From Aquarana catesbeiana (Eukaryota > Chordata > Amphibia > Anura > Ranidae), in the NCBI RefSeq assembly GCF_042186555.1, contig NC_133327.1:52340065-52404064 (forward strand): a stretch of 64,000 bases of DNA. The letters run 5' to 3'. Shown here piece by piece: positions 48,120 through 60,009 of the stretch; positions within the stretch are counted from its first letter, which is position 1; each line of letters opens with the position of its first letter. Made by a program: the position numbers and the translations under genes. Under the pieces are notes generated by a model. It did no database searches, had not been told where the DNA came from, and saw only the letters and a program-made list of their open reading frames with translations.

Positions 48120-48509
48120 TGCAGCGTACACACGGTCGGACTTTTCGACCGGACTGGTCTGACGGACGCCGACGGACCAAATCCGGCTTCAGCGGACCTT
48201 TCCAGTCGCAAATCTGACGGACTTTAGATTTGGAACTTGCTTCAAATCTTTACGTCGTAACTCCGCCAGACCCAGAAATCCGCTCGTCTGTATGCTAGTC
48301 CGACGGACAAAAACCGACGCTAGGGCAGCTATTGGCTACTGGCTATCAACTTCCTTATTTTAGTCCAGTGTACGTCATCACGTACGAATCCGTCGGACTT
48401 TAGTGTGATCGTGTGTAGGCAAGTCCGTTCATTAGAAAGTCTGCCAAAAGTCTGTCAGACAGGCTGTCGGACTTTTGTAGCTGAAAAGTCCCACCATGTG
48501 TACGCGGCA
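48120..48509. mobile_element. PIF/Harbinger-type MITE, second full copy
   Basis: Left end TGCAGCGTACACACGGTCGG and right end 'CATGTGTACGCGGCA' match the element at 1094-1539, in inverted orientation internally (the 'GCTATTGGCTACTGGCTATC' block is the complement). Flanks are TAA and TTA, so the 3-bp duplication is imperfect. Confidence 0.85.
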
Positions 48510-50286
48510 TTAGAGGGAGATGGCTGCTCAAAGTGCTGCATATGCTTTCACATGTGACTACTGCGGACCGTCCACTAAATGCGCTTGATTATGTATTGTC
48601 ACGTGAGACCTGAATGTATGTCGATGTGATGTGACTGTTATGCCATTCCCTAAATTCCACCGGTAAAGTGTAGCAAATCTACTAATTTGTGTGTATATTT
48701 CTTCCTTGGGATATAAAGGTCAACGGCCAAGAATGTTGTGTGGAGGCCTTTGTCATGGAGTGACAATATGGTGGAGGGCTCAGCCTTAGCATACAGGACA
48801 GTATTCAAGCAAAGACAAGAGTGGGCACCCTGAGAATAGTTAAGTGTAAGCATCTTCCTTCTACAGGGTAGTTAGTATAGGTGTTCGAAGGGGGGGGTGG
48901 AAGCAGTTTTAAGCTTAGTTAGTTCTAGCCTGAAATTCCACTTTAACAAGGACTGTCATTAAAAAATTGTATTCATTGTTCCGTCCCCTGTGAGACAAAT
49001 TTTCTTCCATATTTTGTCTCATGCTCCTAACCTTATCTGTGAGGTCAGATGGGCACCCCCATCTCCACAGCCGTCCGACAACATAGCTAGAAAGGTCAGC
49101 CGTTTTGAGGTGGTCACTTGTCTGGGGTCCGAGCATTTTCCTGGGGCAAGTGGTGGCAAGAGAAATGCAGAGAGATTGGAGGCTTATACACCCCTCTTCT
49201 AGGAGGTCGCAGGCCAAGACCTGTAATGGTAATTAAGCGCGATTACGTGACGAGCCTGGATGCAGACAGAGTGCGCCCACATTTGGCATTTCTGCGGAGC
49301 TCTGGCCACAGACAATCTGAGCAAGTGACCATAGCATGTAATAATTTACGTGCCCATGGCCACCTATGTGAACATAGTCTAATGGACAGTTACTCTTGCT
49401 TTTTTTTTTTTTTACTATTTGCATCCCCTCATTTCTGCTGCAAAGACACAACAAACATTAAGATGAATTCTGCAAAGTTAGCGTAAATCCCCTCTAGGGC
49501 TTAATTTACTCTTGCTGTTTAGGGAGGGGGTTGTAAAAACACATGGTTGAGCCACGTTTTTACTACCCCCAAACCAATCCCCCCCCCCTTAAGCTGCAAA
49601 GAAAGGCACATGCCACAGCCAGAGTGCTTTGCAGTAAAAATTATCCCCCCTGTTGTGTTTGGTGGGCGGTTGAATAGGGCCTCACCACAGCCACGTGCAA
49701 TGGGATATAACACCTCCTTACTACCTGTCAAATGCCCTCTGAAAAGAGATCCACCAAAGATTGCTTTCTGGAATGCAACACCAGTGTTAACAAGCCCTTG
49801 GACAGCTGTCACCTGAACAGGTTTCAATATTGGAAGATATGTACTCCTGTTACAGGGACAATCAACAAATGTTGGATTTCCCATCACTTTAAATGACAGC
49901 AGTAAAAACCTCACAGGGATTTCAACACATGCTCATTCTAATGAAAGCTTAAAAAAAGCTTTGCCTTTACATTACTTCCGCTATTACATTACTATTGTGA
50001 CTTTAATGGCTACAGGTCCACTTTAATACAATGGCATGAAGAGCTTCTTTGGCCAAAGTGACATTGATCCACAATGACAGGACAAGGAATACCAGCTCAA
50101 TCAGAGCCCCAACACTCAGGACTGACAGTAATCTCTTCCCCGTATTAGATGCTGCGCTCTGACAAGCCGAAGTATCTGGGTGATGTATTCCTAGCTGAGG
50201 GACAGAGATGGCTTATACAACATCCAGGAGAATGAACAGCAGCCTGTATGCCAATGACTACGCTATATACAACCAACAGACAACTT
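48510..50286. other. Interval with no clear feature
   Basis: No coding region supported. A purine/pyrimidine stretch and poly-T at 49400 are present. 49519-49900 has C-rich sequence around 'AACCAATCCCCCCCCC' with no visible element borders. Confidence 0.4.
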
Positions 50287-51051
50287 TTAACCACTTGGCG
50301 TCCACGCTATAGCCAAATGCCACTGAGACTCGGGTGATCACAGATCCGAGTTAGGGGCCCATCCCCAGCCAATGACAGCTGATCATGTGATGTAAACAAA
50401 AGCTTGGTAATCGTTTTTTTTTTCTCCTCACGCTGACAGCGAAGGAGGCACATCTGCCTTATCTGTGCCCACAATTACCGCCTGCCAGTGCCACCTGCCA
50501 GTGCCCACCAATGCCACCTATCAATGCCCACAAGTGGTGCCTCATCAGTGCCACCTAGCAGTGATGCCTATCAGTGTAACCTATCAGTGCCCATCGCTGC
50601 CACCTATTAGTGCCACTTCTCAGTGCCCACCAGTGCCACCTATCAATGCCCATCAGTGCCACCTCTGTGTCACCTCTCAGTGTCACCTTATTGGTCCCAC
50701 CAGTGTCGCCTTATCTGTGCCCATCAGTGCAGCCCATCAGTGCTCATCAGCGTACATCAATGAAGGAGAAAAATTACCTGTTTGCAAAATTTTACAACAA
50801 AACATAAAAAAATATAATAAAAAAAAAAAAAAAAAAATTCAGGCTTTTTAAATTTTTTTAACAAAAAAGATAAAAACTGCATAGGTGATCAAATACCACC
50901 AAAAGAAAGCTCTATTCGTGGGGAAAAAATGATAAAAATTTCATTTGGGTACAGTGTTGTATGACCGCGCAATTGTCATTCAAAGTGCATCAGCGCTGAA
51001 AATTGGTCTGGACAGGAGGGGGGTTTAAGTGCCCAGTAAGCAAGTGGTTAA
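50287..51051. mobile_element. piggyBac-type MITE
   Basis: TTAA at both borders (50287-50290 and 51048-51051), with ends TTAACCACTTGGCGTCC and CCCAGTAAGCAAGTGGTTAA that match the piggyBac at 24655-29533. The right ~180 bp ('AATACCACCAAAAGAAAGCT' onward) is the same as that piggyBac's right end. The interior has a ~20-bp minisatellite of GTGCCACCTATCAATGCCCA type (50470-50750). Confidence 0.88.
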
Positions 51052-51542
51052 AGAATCGTTCCACCTTTACTCTAATTTTTATGACCCTTCTCCTTGCAAA
51101 ATCTCTTTAATGGGAATGTATACAATTTTTCATTCTTACTTATGGTCTTTACAAATGTGAAATTCATTAATAATAATTTTTGGTCATCTTTGGTAAAGAT
51201 GTATGGGCTCTTACAGACAGGCAGCAATGGCGGTAAAGTGATCTGTGGTGAAACGCTTTTCAAAAGGCAGTATAGCAGTGACTGGCAGGTGTTGAGGAGG
51301 CACTAGTGCCGCTTCCTTATGCCCTTTGTTTGTTCTTTTACTTTTTTTTTAAATTGCCTAATGGCAACTTTACATTGGGGACTGCTCCGCAACTGCAAGT
51401 CAAGCATTTGGCTCAAGGTTGTGGTGCAGCCCCATTGATCTCAATGGGCAAGTTTGACAAGCAGTGCCAAGGTTTGCATATGTTTTTTTTTATGTGTATG
51501 TATGACCCTTTGAATTATTTTTATTTAAAATAATATATTTTA

Positions 51543-51942
51543 TTGGACAAAAAGGAGAGAATTGTTTGGGACTTTTTAGGTGCTTTCAACAACCAAAACT
51601 CATTACGTAAAAACATCAACATTTATTTAAACATCATTAAAATATTGTCACATATTAAAAAATGATATCTACAATTTGACTTTTATATTATTCACTTCCT
51701 GCTTAGCATGATTACATTTTGATGGCCAAATTTTGGGATTTGGCTATCAAAATATAATCATGCAAAGCAGGAAGTGTATAATGTTGATGCCTATAATCAT
51801 GCCAAGCAAAGCCAAAGTGTATATGTAATATATGACAATATTTTAATGATGCTTAAATAAATGTTGTTTTTCTTTTTTACGTAATGAGTTCTGGTTGTTG
51901 AAACCCCCTAAAAAGTCCCAAACAATTCTCCCCTTTTTGTCC
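51543..51942. mobile_element. Foldback MITE with ~180-bp arms
   Basis: Left arm TTGGACAAAAAGGAGAGAAT runs past CAACCAAAACTCATTACGTA. The right arm returns through TTACGTAATGAGTTCTGGTT to 'CTCCCCTTTTTGTCC'. Nearly the whole 400 bp folds into one imperfect hairpin, with a further inner hairpin around 51705-51780 (CACTTCCTGCTTAGCATGAT and its complement). The target duplication could be TA. Confidence 0.75.
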
Positions 51943-52027
51943 TATATATAGAGGATGTGGTGCAATTATTGATTGGCGATTCACCTACATTCACCTCTCT
52001 AAAATATTATTTTATTTTTTTTAAACT

Positions 52028-52061
<34 letters not shown>

Positions 52062-52486
52062 TCACTTAACTGTTTTATGATCACAAAGGGCTGTCAAGCC
52101 TCATATGATCTAGTGCAGTGTAAGTACTTTTTATGAAGCCATCAGGGGTATAAGAGATCCCTATTTTCTCTCCTGCTCTCAGCTTAGACAAATATGGGAT
52201 ACAGAGTTCCCAATCTGCAGTTTAACTATGATCCTGGAAGATCTCAGCTGTGAACCTGAAAGTGCTCAGAGATGAGTGCATCTGAGTTCAATACACACAA
52301 GGGAGATCAGGGAATGAAGGTTTCCTAGTCTCCTCTTGCTCTCCATTCTGAAAGCCTTTTTTGTTTTCCAGGGCTACCAGGAGAAGTGTAGGGGTGGTCA
52401 ATAGCGGGGTCTGCTCCATTTTAGGTTCAATAGATTTTATTGTCTTATCAACACAAAAAGGTAACAAAGTATAAAACAGTAGGCAC
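51943..52486. other. Interval with no recognised feature
   Basis: A poly-T tract near 52030-52060. 52430-52470 in reverse ('AAGACAATAAAATC') might be a LINE 3' end, too short to claim. Confidence 0.4.
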
Positions 52487-52656
52487 TAGAGTTGCCACCT
52501 CATCCCTTTAAACCTGAACACATATTAATTACACAGGTTCTGTGGCTGATTAAAGTGGTAATTAAACTCACTTGGTGTCTTATCTGCAATAAATTAACCT
52601 CAGAACCTGTGTAATTCATATGTGTTCGGGTTTAAAGGGATGAGGTGGCAACCCTA
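52487..52656. mobile_element. Small hAT-type MITE, copy 1
   Basis: Ends TAGAGTTGCCACCTCATCCC / GGGATGAGGTGGCAACCCTA, with a perfect 8-bp duplication GTAGGCAC (52479-52486 and 52657-52664). About 170 bp, nearly palindromic, non-coding. Confidence 0.88.
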
Positions 52657-53114
52657 GTAGGCACACTGGCATATTGAGCTTGTGTTGCATATTTATTAAA
52701 GAGGTATTCTATATACAGTGGGGACAGAAAGTATTCAGACCCCCTTACATTTTTCACTCTTTGTTATATTGCAGCCATTTGCTAAAATCATTTAAGTTGA
52801 TTTTTTTCCTCATTAATGTACACACAGCACCCCATATTGACAGAAAAACACAGAATTGTTGACATTTTTGCAGATTTATTAAAAAAGAAAAACTGAAATA
52901 TCACATGGTCCTAAGAATTCAGACCCTTTGCTGTGACACTCATATATTTAACTCAGGTGCTGTCCATTTCTTCTGATCATCCTTGAGATGGTTCTACACC
53001 TTCATTTGAGTCCAGCTGTGTTTGATTATACTGATTGGACTTGATTAGAAAAGTCACAAACCTGTCTATATAAGACCTTACAGCTCACAGTGCATGTCAG
53101 AGCAAATGAGAATC

Positions 53115-54548
53115 ATGAGGTCAAAGGAACTGCCTGAACAGCACAGAATTGTGGCAAGGCACAGATCTGGCCAAGGTTACAAAAAAATTCTGCTGCACTT
53201 AGACCCCTTTCACACCGAGGGCGTTTTGCAGGCGCTATAGCATTAAAAATAGCGCCTGCAATTCGCCCTCAAACAGCTGCTCCATTGTTTCCAGTGTGAA
53301 AGCCGGAGGGCTTTCACACTGGAGCGGTGTGCTGGCAGGACGTCAGGAAAAGTCCTGCCAGCAGCTTCTTAGGAGCGGTGAAGGAGCAGTGTGTTTACCG
53401 CTCCTCCACCACTGCTTCCCATTGAAATCAATGGGGCAGCACTGGGATACCGCCGGCAAAACGCCGCTATTGCGGTGCATTGCGGGTGGTTTTAACCCTT
53501 CCTCAGCTGCTAGCGGGGAGGTAAAACGCCCCACTAGCAGCCGAAATGCGCCGCAAATCCGACGGTAGAACTCTGCTAAAAAGTGACGTTTAACCGCCGA
53601 TGCTATAGGCGGCTCGGTGTGAAAGGGGTCTTAAGGTTCCTAAGAGCACAGTGGCCTCCATAATCCTTAAATGGAAGACGTTTGGGACGACCAGAACCCT
53701 TCCTAGAGCTGGCCGTCTGGCCAAACTAAACTATCGGGGGAGAAGAGCCTTGGTAAGAGAGGCAAAGAAGAACCCAAAGATCACTGTGGCTGAGCTCCAG
53801 AGATGCAGTCGTGAGATGTGAAAAAGTTGTACAAAGTCAACCATCACTGCAGCCCTCCACCAGTCAGGGCTTTATGGCAGAGTGGCCCGACAGAAGCCTC
53901 TCCTTAGTGCAAGACACATGAAAGCCCGCATGGAGTTTGCTAAAAAACACCTGAAGGACTCCAAGATGGTGAGAAATAAGATTCTCTGGTCTGATGAGAC
54001 CAAGATAGAACTTTTTGGCCTTAATTCTAAGCGGTATGTGTGGAGAAAACCAGGCACTGCTCATCACCTGTCCAATACAGTCCCAACAGTGAAGCATGGT
54101 GGTGGCAGCATCATGCTGTGGGGGTGTTTTTCAGCTGCAGGGACAGGACGACTGGTTGCAGTCAAGGGAAAGATTAAGGCGGCCAAGTACAGGGATATCC
54201 TGGACGAAAACCTTCTCCAGAGTGCTCAGGACCTCAGACTTTACCTTCCAACAAAACAATGACCCTAAGCACACAGCTAAAATAACGAAGGAGTGGCGTC
54301 ACAACAATTCCGTGACTGTTCTTGAATGGCCCAGCCAGAGCCCTGACTTAAATCCCATTGAGCATCTCTGGAGAGACCTAAAAATGGCTGTCCACCAACG
54401 TTTACCATCCAACATGACAGAACTGGAGAGGATCTGCAAGGAGGAATGGCAGAGGTTCCCCAAATCCAGGTGTGAAAAACTTGTTGCACCTTTCCCAAAA
54501 AGACTCATGGCTGTATTAGATCAAAAGGGTGCTTCTACTAAATACTGA
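53115..54548 (+). pseudogene. Tc1 DD34E transposase E (MITE-interrupted)
   Basis: Start Met at 53115, 'MRSKELPEQHRIVARHRSG', then 'QGYKKILLHL'. After the MITE it resumes 'KVPKSTVASIILKWK'. A TGA occurs in 'SREM*KSC' (about 53820) with a nearby frame change. A 126-residue frame then carries 'ARQKPLLSARHMKARMEFAK' and 'KILWSDETKIELFGLNSKR' (first Asp). A further shift near 54240 precedes '[14 protein letters not shown]' (second Asp) and 'SQSPDLNPIEHLWRDLK' (Glu, 34 residues later). The C-terminus is complete, 'DQKGASTKY'. The full catalytic triad survives; damage is the MITE, one stop and about two frameshifts. Confidence 0.93.
53202..53630. mobile_element. PIF/Harbinger-type MITE in Tc1 E
   Basis: Inverted ends GACCCCTTTCACACCGAG / CTCGGTGTGAAAGGGGTC, with TTA duplicated on both sides (53199-53201 and 53631-53633). 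GC-rich interior with several short hairpins; non-coding. It differs in sequence from the Harbinger-type family at 1094. Confidence 0.88.
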
Positions 54549-54764
54549 GCAAAGAGTCTGAATACTTAGGACCATGTGATATTTCATTTTTTCTTTTTTA
54601 ATAAATCTGCAAAAATGTCAACAATTCTGTGTTTCTGTCAATATGGGGTGCTGTGTGTACATTAATGAGGAAAAAAATGAACGTAAATGATTTTAGCAAA
54701 TGGCTGCAATAAAACAAAGCGTGAAAAATTTAAGGGGGTCTGAATACTTTCCGTCCCCACTGTA

Positions 54765-55755
54765 GCATACATGAATATGTAGAGAACAAATCAGCGCCAT
54801 TTAATTTGGGGTAATGAACTTATTGCGCTCTGTGTGGTGCCCACCAACCCAGACACCCCCATGGGAGCAAACTGTGTCCTATGGGGTGGGAGCACCACAT
54901 TATGTGCCGTTTATGGTAGAATACGTTTTGTTGTCAACATAATGAGAGGGAAGTATGTAGATACTAATATTTAGAACTTCCGAGTTCAAAAACATTGGTA
55001 AAACATGACAATTTAGAATGGCATTGAGTGATAATAATGTTCATATACATGAAACTAGAATACTAGTAGCTCCAAAATAAAATTATATTCAACCGAGGTA
55101 AAAGTGTAGATAAGAAAGAGAGAGAGTCCCCCCTCAGGGGTTCGATGTTTAACAATTGATGTAACATGATCCTTTGATACAGATTTTGTAATTTATTTTT
55201 TGTTGTTTTGATAAACCAATAAAGATTTTGAAAGAAAAAAGAAAGGAGAGAGAGACAGTAAGAAAAAAGGAAAAACACAAGGAAGAAAAAGGAAATATAT
55301 GGAAAAGGAGGGGGGAGACACGGAGCTCTATTCAAGGGGGATTTAAATAGGGAAGGCAAGAACAAGGACTCTAAATGTTGTTATGGGGGGGGGTGGGGCT
55401 CACAAAGAATTCCTATCAAAGAGATCCTATTTTTTAATTTCTTGGATGCGGAGTAGTGCCTCCAGATACTTCAGGTAGTATAGAATTTATCCCATTTATA
55501 CAGGACTTTGGCTTGCATCTCCTCCATAGGCATGATATCTTTGAACTCACTTATCCATTCCAAGAGGGTTTGGGGGAGGTGTTTTTCCAGTATCTAGAGA
55601 TCAGTTGCCTACCTGCACATATGCTCCATTTTAAGCTAATTCTACAGCTACTCAACTGACCTTTTACATTGTACAGTAGTGAAAATATAACAAAATGAAG
55701 TAACACATGCAAAAGTTGACACAGCTGCACACCCCAAAATGCATTGCAAAATTAG
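54765..55755 (+). other. Mostly unrecognised; possible L1 3' end at 55130-55235
   Basis: Within this interval, 'TTGATAAACCAATAAAGATT' followed by TTGAAAGAAAAAAG (about 55205-55240) looks like the 3' end and tail of an L1-type LINE on the plus strand. The remainder has purine-rich tracts (55230-55330) and no coding potential. Confidence 0.4.
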
Positions 55756-56323
55756 TGGAAAAGTTTCCCCAGGGGGGCTTTAAAGCAACAACAAAGGACC
55801 ATCTCCCATGGCAATTAATTCATTAAAGTTTTTTATTTGTACAGTTACATTTTAACAATACTATCCATGTGAATCCCCATGAATACCCCAATGCATTTCG
55901 ACCCTTTCTCCTTTTCTGGTCTTCTTCGGGGGGGTTTTAAATTCATTTGGGAATAGGAAAGTGGGCTTGTGTCGCATAGTTTGAATTAATAAAAACCGTT
56001 GCGTGCGGTGGTCCAACATGGTTTGCCCATTACCCCTGTCACCTCTGGGCACGTCCGTAGTCCACGGGGCTTACAAGGAGCCACGCATTTGGACCCAGTG
56101 GGGAAGGTGTAGGGCGAGGCACTTGTTGGTTCTAACCCTTCCTGCATGTGTTGGCAGCCATCCAGGGATCATGTGTCGACTACTGGTATTTTATGTTATA
56201 TTGATTGTATCTATGTAATGCATTCTATGTCCGAATTAAACAATATTTTTACCAAACATGGTTACTAAACATTGTTTCAAAAATATTTTGCTGCTTTAAA
56301 GCCCCCCCGGGGAAACTTTTCCA
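55756..56323. mobile_element. Non-coding TIR element
   Basis: Inverted ends TGGAAAAGTTTCCCC / GGGGAAACTTTTCCA. The match continues inward as GGGGGGCTTTAAAGCA with its complement, about 33 bp in all. The family is not assigned. The interior contains 'GCATTTCGACCCTTTCTCC'. Confidence 0.65.
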
Positions 56324-56374
56324 CTAATTTAGTAGTGAAAATATTATTTTCAAAATAAGCTCATGTCCAGCATC

Positions 56375-56544
56375 TAGGGTTGCCACCTCATTCCTTTAAA
56401 ACTGAACACATATTAATTACACAGGTTCTGTAGCTTATTAAGGTGGTAATTAAATTAGTTTAGTGCCTTACCTGCATTGAATTGGCCGGATAACCTGTGT
56501 AATTAATATGTGTATGGTTTTAAAGGAATGAGGGGGCAACCCTA
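56375..56544. mobile_element. Small hAT-type MITE, copy 2
   Basis: Ends TAGGGTTGCCACCTCATTCC / GGAATGAGGGGGCAACCCTA. Same family and length as 52487-52656. Flanking 8 bp are not clearly duplicated. Confidence 0.8.
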
Positions 56545-57269
56545 CCATAAGCCTGTTTTAAACCATTGCCATGAAGTGTACAACACATGACTAGGGCAGT
56601 CAGATAACTTACTACCCCAAACCACACAACCTTACCATTACTATTGAATAATGACAGACACCTTATTGGATGTAAATGGCCTGTTCGGCCTTTTATTAAC
56701 ACGACCAAATAAACTATAACCATTATTTAAATATTCCAGCTCCAATCCAAATACTTGGTTGCCGGTCCCTGACGACCCCATCTTCAACTTTTGAGTCTGT
56801 GATACCTTTTAGTTAGCATCTGTACCCTGCCTCCAAAATCACCTTGAGGACTCACTAACTGACCACAGACCCCCACCAACTTATTACCCGGTAGTCTAAA
56901 CTGAAACCAGACTAACCGGGAGGACTCCACAACTGAGATGGGTCCCACCATTTTCTCAATACCTCATGTTTTTATACCCATTGTCAAGCACCCAACCGCA
57001 ACGACCCTCTTCAGCAGTCCGCTCCAAAAAACAGGAAACACTTCCATTAGGGCAAGAGGGAGGGAACGTTCCACCATGATTCTTTCCCAGACTGCTGACC
57101 TCTGCTCCACCCCTATCCTAACTATACATACAACTCCACCCCATCTCATCCTGCCCTAAGACAAGTTCTCTCCTTAAACACTCCCCTTTTCTTTAACCTA
57201 TTCCTTTCTGTAAGCTACTTACACCCTGTCATGTATGTCCTGCACCTCCTTTTCAATTCAGTTGCGTAC
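56545..57269. other. Interval with no recognised feature
   Basis: Non-coding; no tandem or inverted structure noted. Confidence 0.4.
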
Positions 57270-59925
57270 ATTTCTTCGTTAGTACTACAGCGTTTACCTT
57301 GTGGTAACAGTTTGGGGAAGTCAGTTTTCTGTTCCAGCGTGACCACATCCCTGTGTACAAAGCTCCATATGTGCCAAGTTTTGATGTGGGGGAATGCAAG
57401 TGGCCTAATCTCAACCCCACTGAACACCTTTGGGATAAATTGGAAGGCCGATTGCAAGCCAGGTCTTCTGATTCAACATCAGTACTAGGGATGAGCCGAA
57501 CACCCCCCTGTTCGGTTCGCACCAGAACATGCGAACAGGAAAAAAATTCGTGCGAACACCGTTAAAGTCTATGGGACACGAACATGAATAATCAAAAGTG
57601 CTAATTTTAAAGGCTAATATGCAAGTTATTGTCAATAAAAGTGTTTGGGGACCTGGGTCCTGCCCCAGGGGACATGAATCAATGCAAAAAAAAGTTTTAA
57701 AAACGGCCGTTTTTTCAGGAGCAGTGATTTTAATAATGCTTAAAGTCAAACAATAAAAGTGTAATATCCCTTTAAATTTCATACCTGGGGGGTGTCTATA
57801 GTATGCCTGTAAAGGGGCGCATGTTTCCCGTGTTTAGAACAGTCTGACAGCAAAATGACATTTTGAAGGAAAAAACTCATTTAAAACTACCCGCGGCTAT
57901 TGCATTGCCGACAATACACATAGAAGTTCATTGATAAAAACGGCATGGGAATTCCCCACAGGGGAACCCCGAACCAAAATAAAAAAAAAATTGACGTGAG
58001 GTTCCCCCTAAATTCCATACCAGACCCTTCAGGTCTGGTATGGATTTTAAGGGGAACCCCGCGCCAAAAAAAAAAAAAAAAAAACGGCGTGGGGTCCCCC
58101 TAAAAATCCATACCAGACCCTTATCTGAGCACGCAACCTGGCAGGCCGCAGGAAAAGAGGGGGGGGGGACGAGCGTGCGGCCCCCCCCCCCCTCCTGAAC
58201 CGTACCAGGCCACATGCCCTCAACATTGGGAGGGTGCTTTGGGGTAGCCCCCCAAAACACCTTGTCCCCATGTTGATGAGGACAAGGGCCTCATCCTCAC
58301 AACCGTGGCCGGTGGTTGTGGGGGTCTGCGGGCGGGGGGCTTATCGGAATCTGGAAGCCCCCTTTAACAAGGGGACCCCCAGATCCCGGCCCCCCCCCCT
58401 GTGTGAAATGGTAAGGGGGTACTTACCCCTACCATTTCACTAAAAAACTGTCAAAAATGACAAGAGACAGTTTTTGACTTTCTTCTTTCTTCTTTCTTCT
58501 ACGCACGGGGAATGCCACAGGGAAGTCATGTCACCGTGTGTCAGAGGGGGGCGGGGTCACCGGATGGCCCCGCCCCCCGTTATTTAAGAACCGTCAGACG
58601 AAGAGACGCCGTCACACAGCGGGAGCCTCCCTCCATGCCACAGCATGGCTGCGGAGCGGCCCGGAGAAGAGAAGAGCGGGAGCCCTCCCCTCATGCCATG
58701 GGTGCGGAGCGGCCCGAGGAGAAGAAGATAGAAGACGCCGCGGAGAAGATGCTGGACGAGAACGCCGGAGGAAGAAGAAGAAGATGAAGGAAGAAAGAAG
58801 AAGCATTTAAATAAAGGAATTGTCAAAAACTGTCTCTTGTCATTTTTGACAGTTTTTTAGTGAAATGGTAGGGGTAAGTACCCCGTTACCATTTCACACA
58901 GGGGGGGGCCGGGATCTGGGGGTCCCCTTGTTAAAGGGGGCTTCCAGATTCCGATAAGCCCCCCGCCCGCAGACCCCCACAACCACCGGCCACGGTTGTG
59001 AGGATGAGGCCCTTGTCCTCATCAACATGGGGACAAGGTGTTTTGGGGGGCTACCCCAAAGCACCCTCCCAATGTTGAGGGCATGTGGCCTGGTACGGTT
59101 CAGGAGGGGGGGGGGGGCCGCACGCTCGTCCCCCCCCCCCCTCTTTTCCTGCGGCCTGCCAGGTTGCGTGCTCAGATAAGGGTCTGGTATGGATTTTTAG
59201 GGGGACCCCACGCCGTTTTTTTTTTTTTTTTTTTGGCGCGGGGTTCCCCTTAAAATCCATACCAGACCTGAAGGGTCTGGTATGGAATTTAGGGGGAACC
59301 TCACGTCAATTTTTTTTTTATTTTGGTTCGGGGTTCCCCTGTGGGGAATTCCCATGCCGTTTTTATCAATGAACTTCTATGTGTATTGTCGGCAATGCAA
59401 TAGCCGCGGGTAGTTTTAAATGAGTTTTTTCCTTCCAAATGTCATTTTGCTGTCAGACTGTTCTAAACACAGGAAACATGCGCCCCTTTACAGGCATACT
59501 ATAGACACCCCCCAGGTACGAAATTTAAAGGGATATTACACTTTTATTGTTTGACTTTAAGCATTAATAAAATCACTGCTCCTGAAAAAACGTCCGTTTT
59601 TAAAACTTTTTTTTGCATTGATCCATGTCCCCTGGGGCAGGACCCGGGTCCCCAAACACTTTTTATGACAATAACTTGCATATAAGCCTTTAAAATTAGC
59701 ACTTTTGATTTCTCCCATAGACTTTTAAAGGGTGTTCCGCGGCATTCGAATTTGCCGCGAACACCCCAAATTGTTCGCTGTTCGGTGAACTTGCGAACAG
59801 CCAATGTTCGAGTAGAACATGAGTTCGACTCGAACTCGAAGCTCATCCCTAATCAGTACCTAACCTCAAAATTATCTTTTGGCTAAAATGACACAAATTT
59901 CCACAGAAACGTTCCAAAATGATGA
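57270..59925 (+). pseudogene. Tc1-type transposase relic split by foldback element
   Basis: Before the insertion, plus-strand sequence reads as the late part of a Tc1-family transposase: 'CGTTTACCTTGTGGTAACAG', a 'HIPVYKAPYVPSFDVGECKW' stretch, and 'PNLNPTEHLWDKLEGRLQA' with the catalytic Glu. After the insertion (59860-59925) the sequence continues the same gene. It is a relative of the relic at 16250-17060. N-terminal half and both ends are not visible. Confidence 0.7.
57486..59851. mobile_element. Foldback hAT element with ~1-kb inverted arms
   Basis: Ends TAGGGATGAGC / GCTCATCCCTA and a perfect 8-bp duplication ATCAGTAC (57478-57485 and 59852-59859). The left arm (57486-58478) and right arm (58822-59851) are almost exact reverse complements, including the poly-G/C tracts. 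A ~340-bp GC-rich loop lies between them (58479-58821). No transposase. The outer ~370 bp of each arm matches the left end of the hAT at 31390-37187, which supplies a plausible transposase source. Confidence 0.93.
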
Positions 59926-60009
59926 TTTATTATCATTATACAGTACATTATTTATATAGTGTCAACAATATGCACAAATAAAGCTGAACTCCAGCTTTTG
60001 ATGCACTTC

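Larger units (their letters stand above)
52716..54762 (+). mobile_element. Tc1-type transposon E, well preserved
   Basis: Inverted ends CAGTGGGGACAGAAAGTATT / CTTTCCGTCCCCACTG, bordered by TA (52714-52715 and 54763-54764). The long inverted repeats continue for about 200 bp. The transposase is on the plus strand. A Harbinger-type MITE (53202-53630) is inserted near the start of the transposase. Without it the element is about 1.6 kb. Confidence 0.95.

Noticed and set aside
58512..58810. Open frames of ~90 codons in the loop of the foldback element
   Set aside because: Low-complexity Arg/Glu-rich products of a purine-rich loop; no recognisable domain and no start context to favour one frame.
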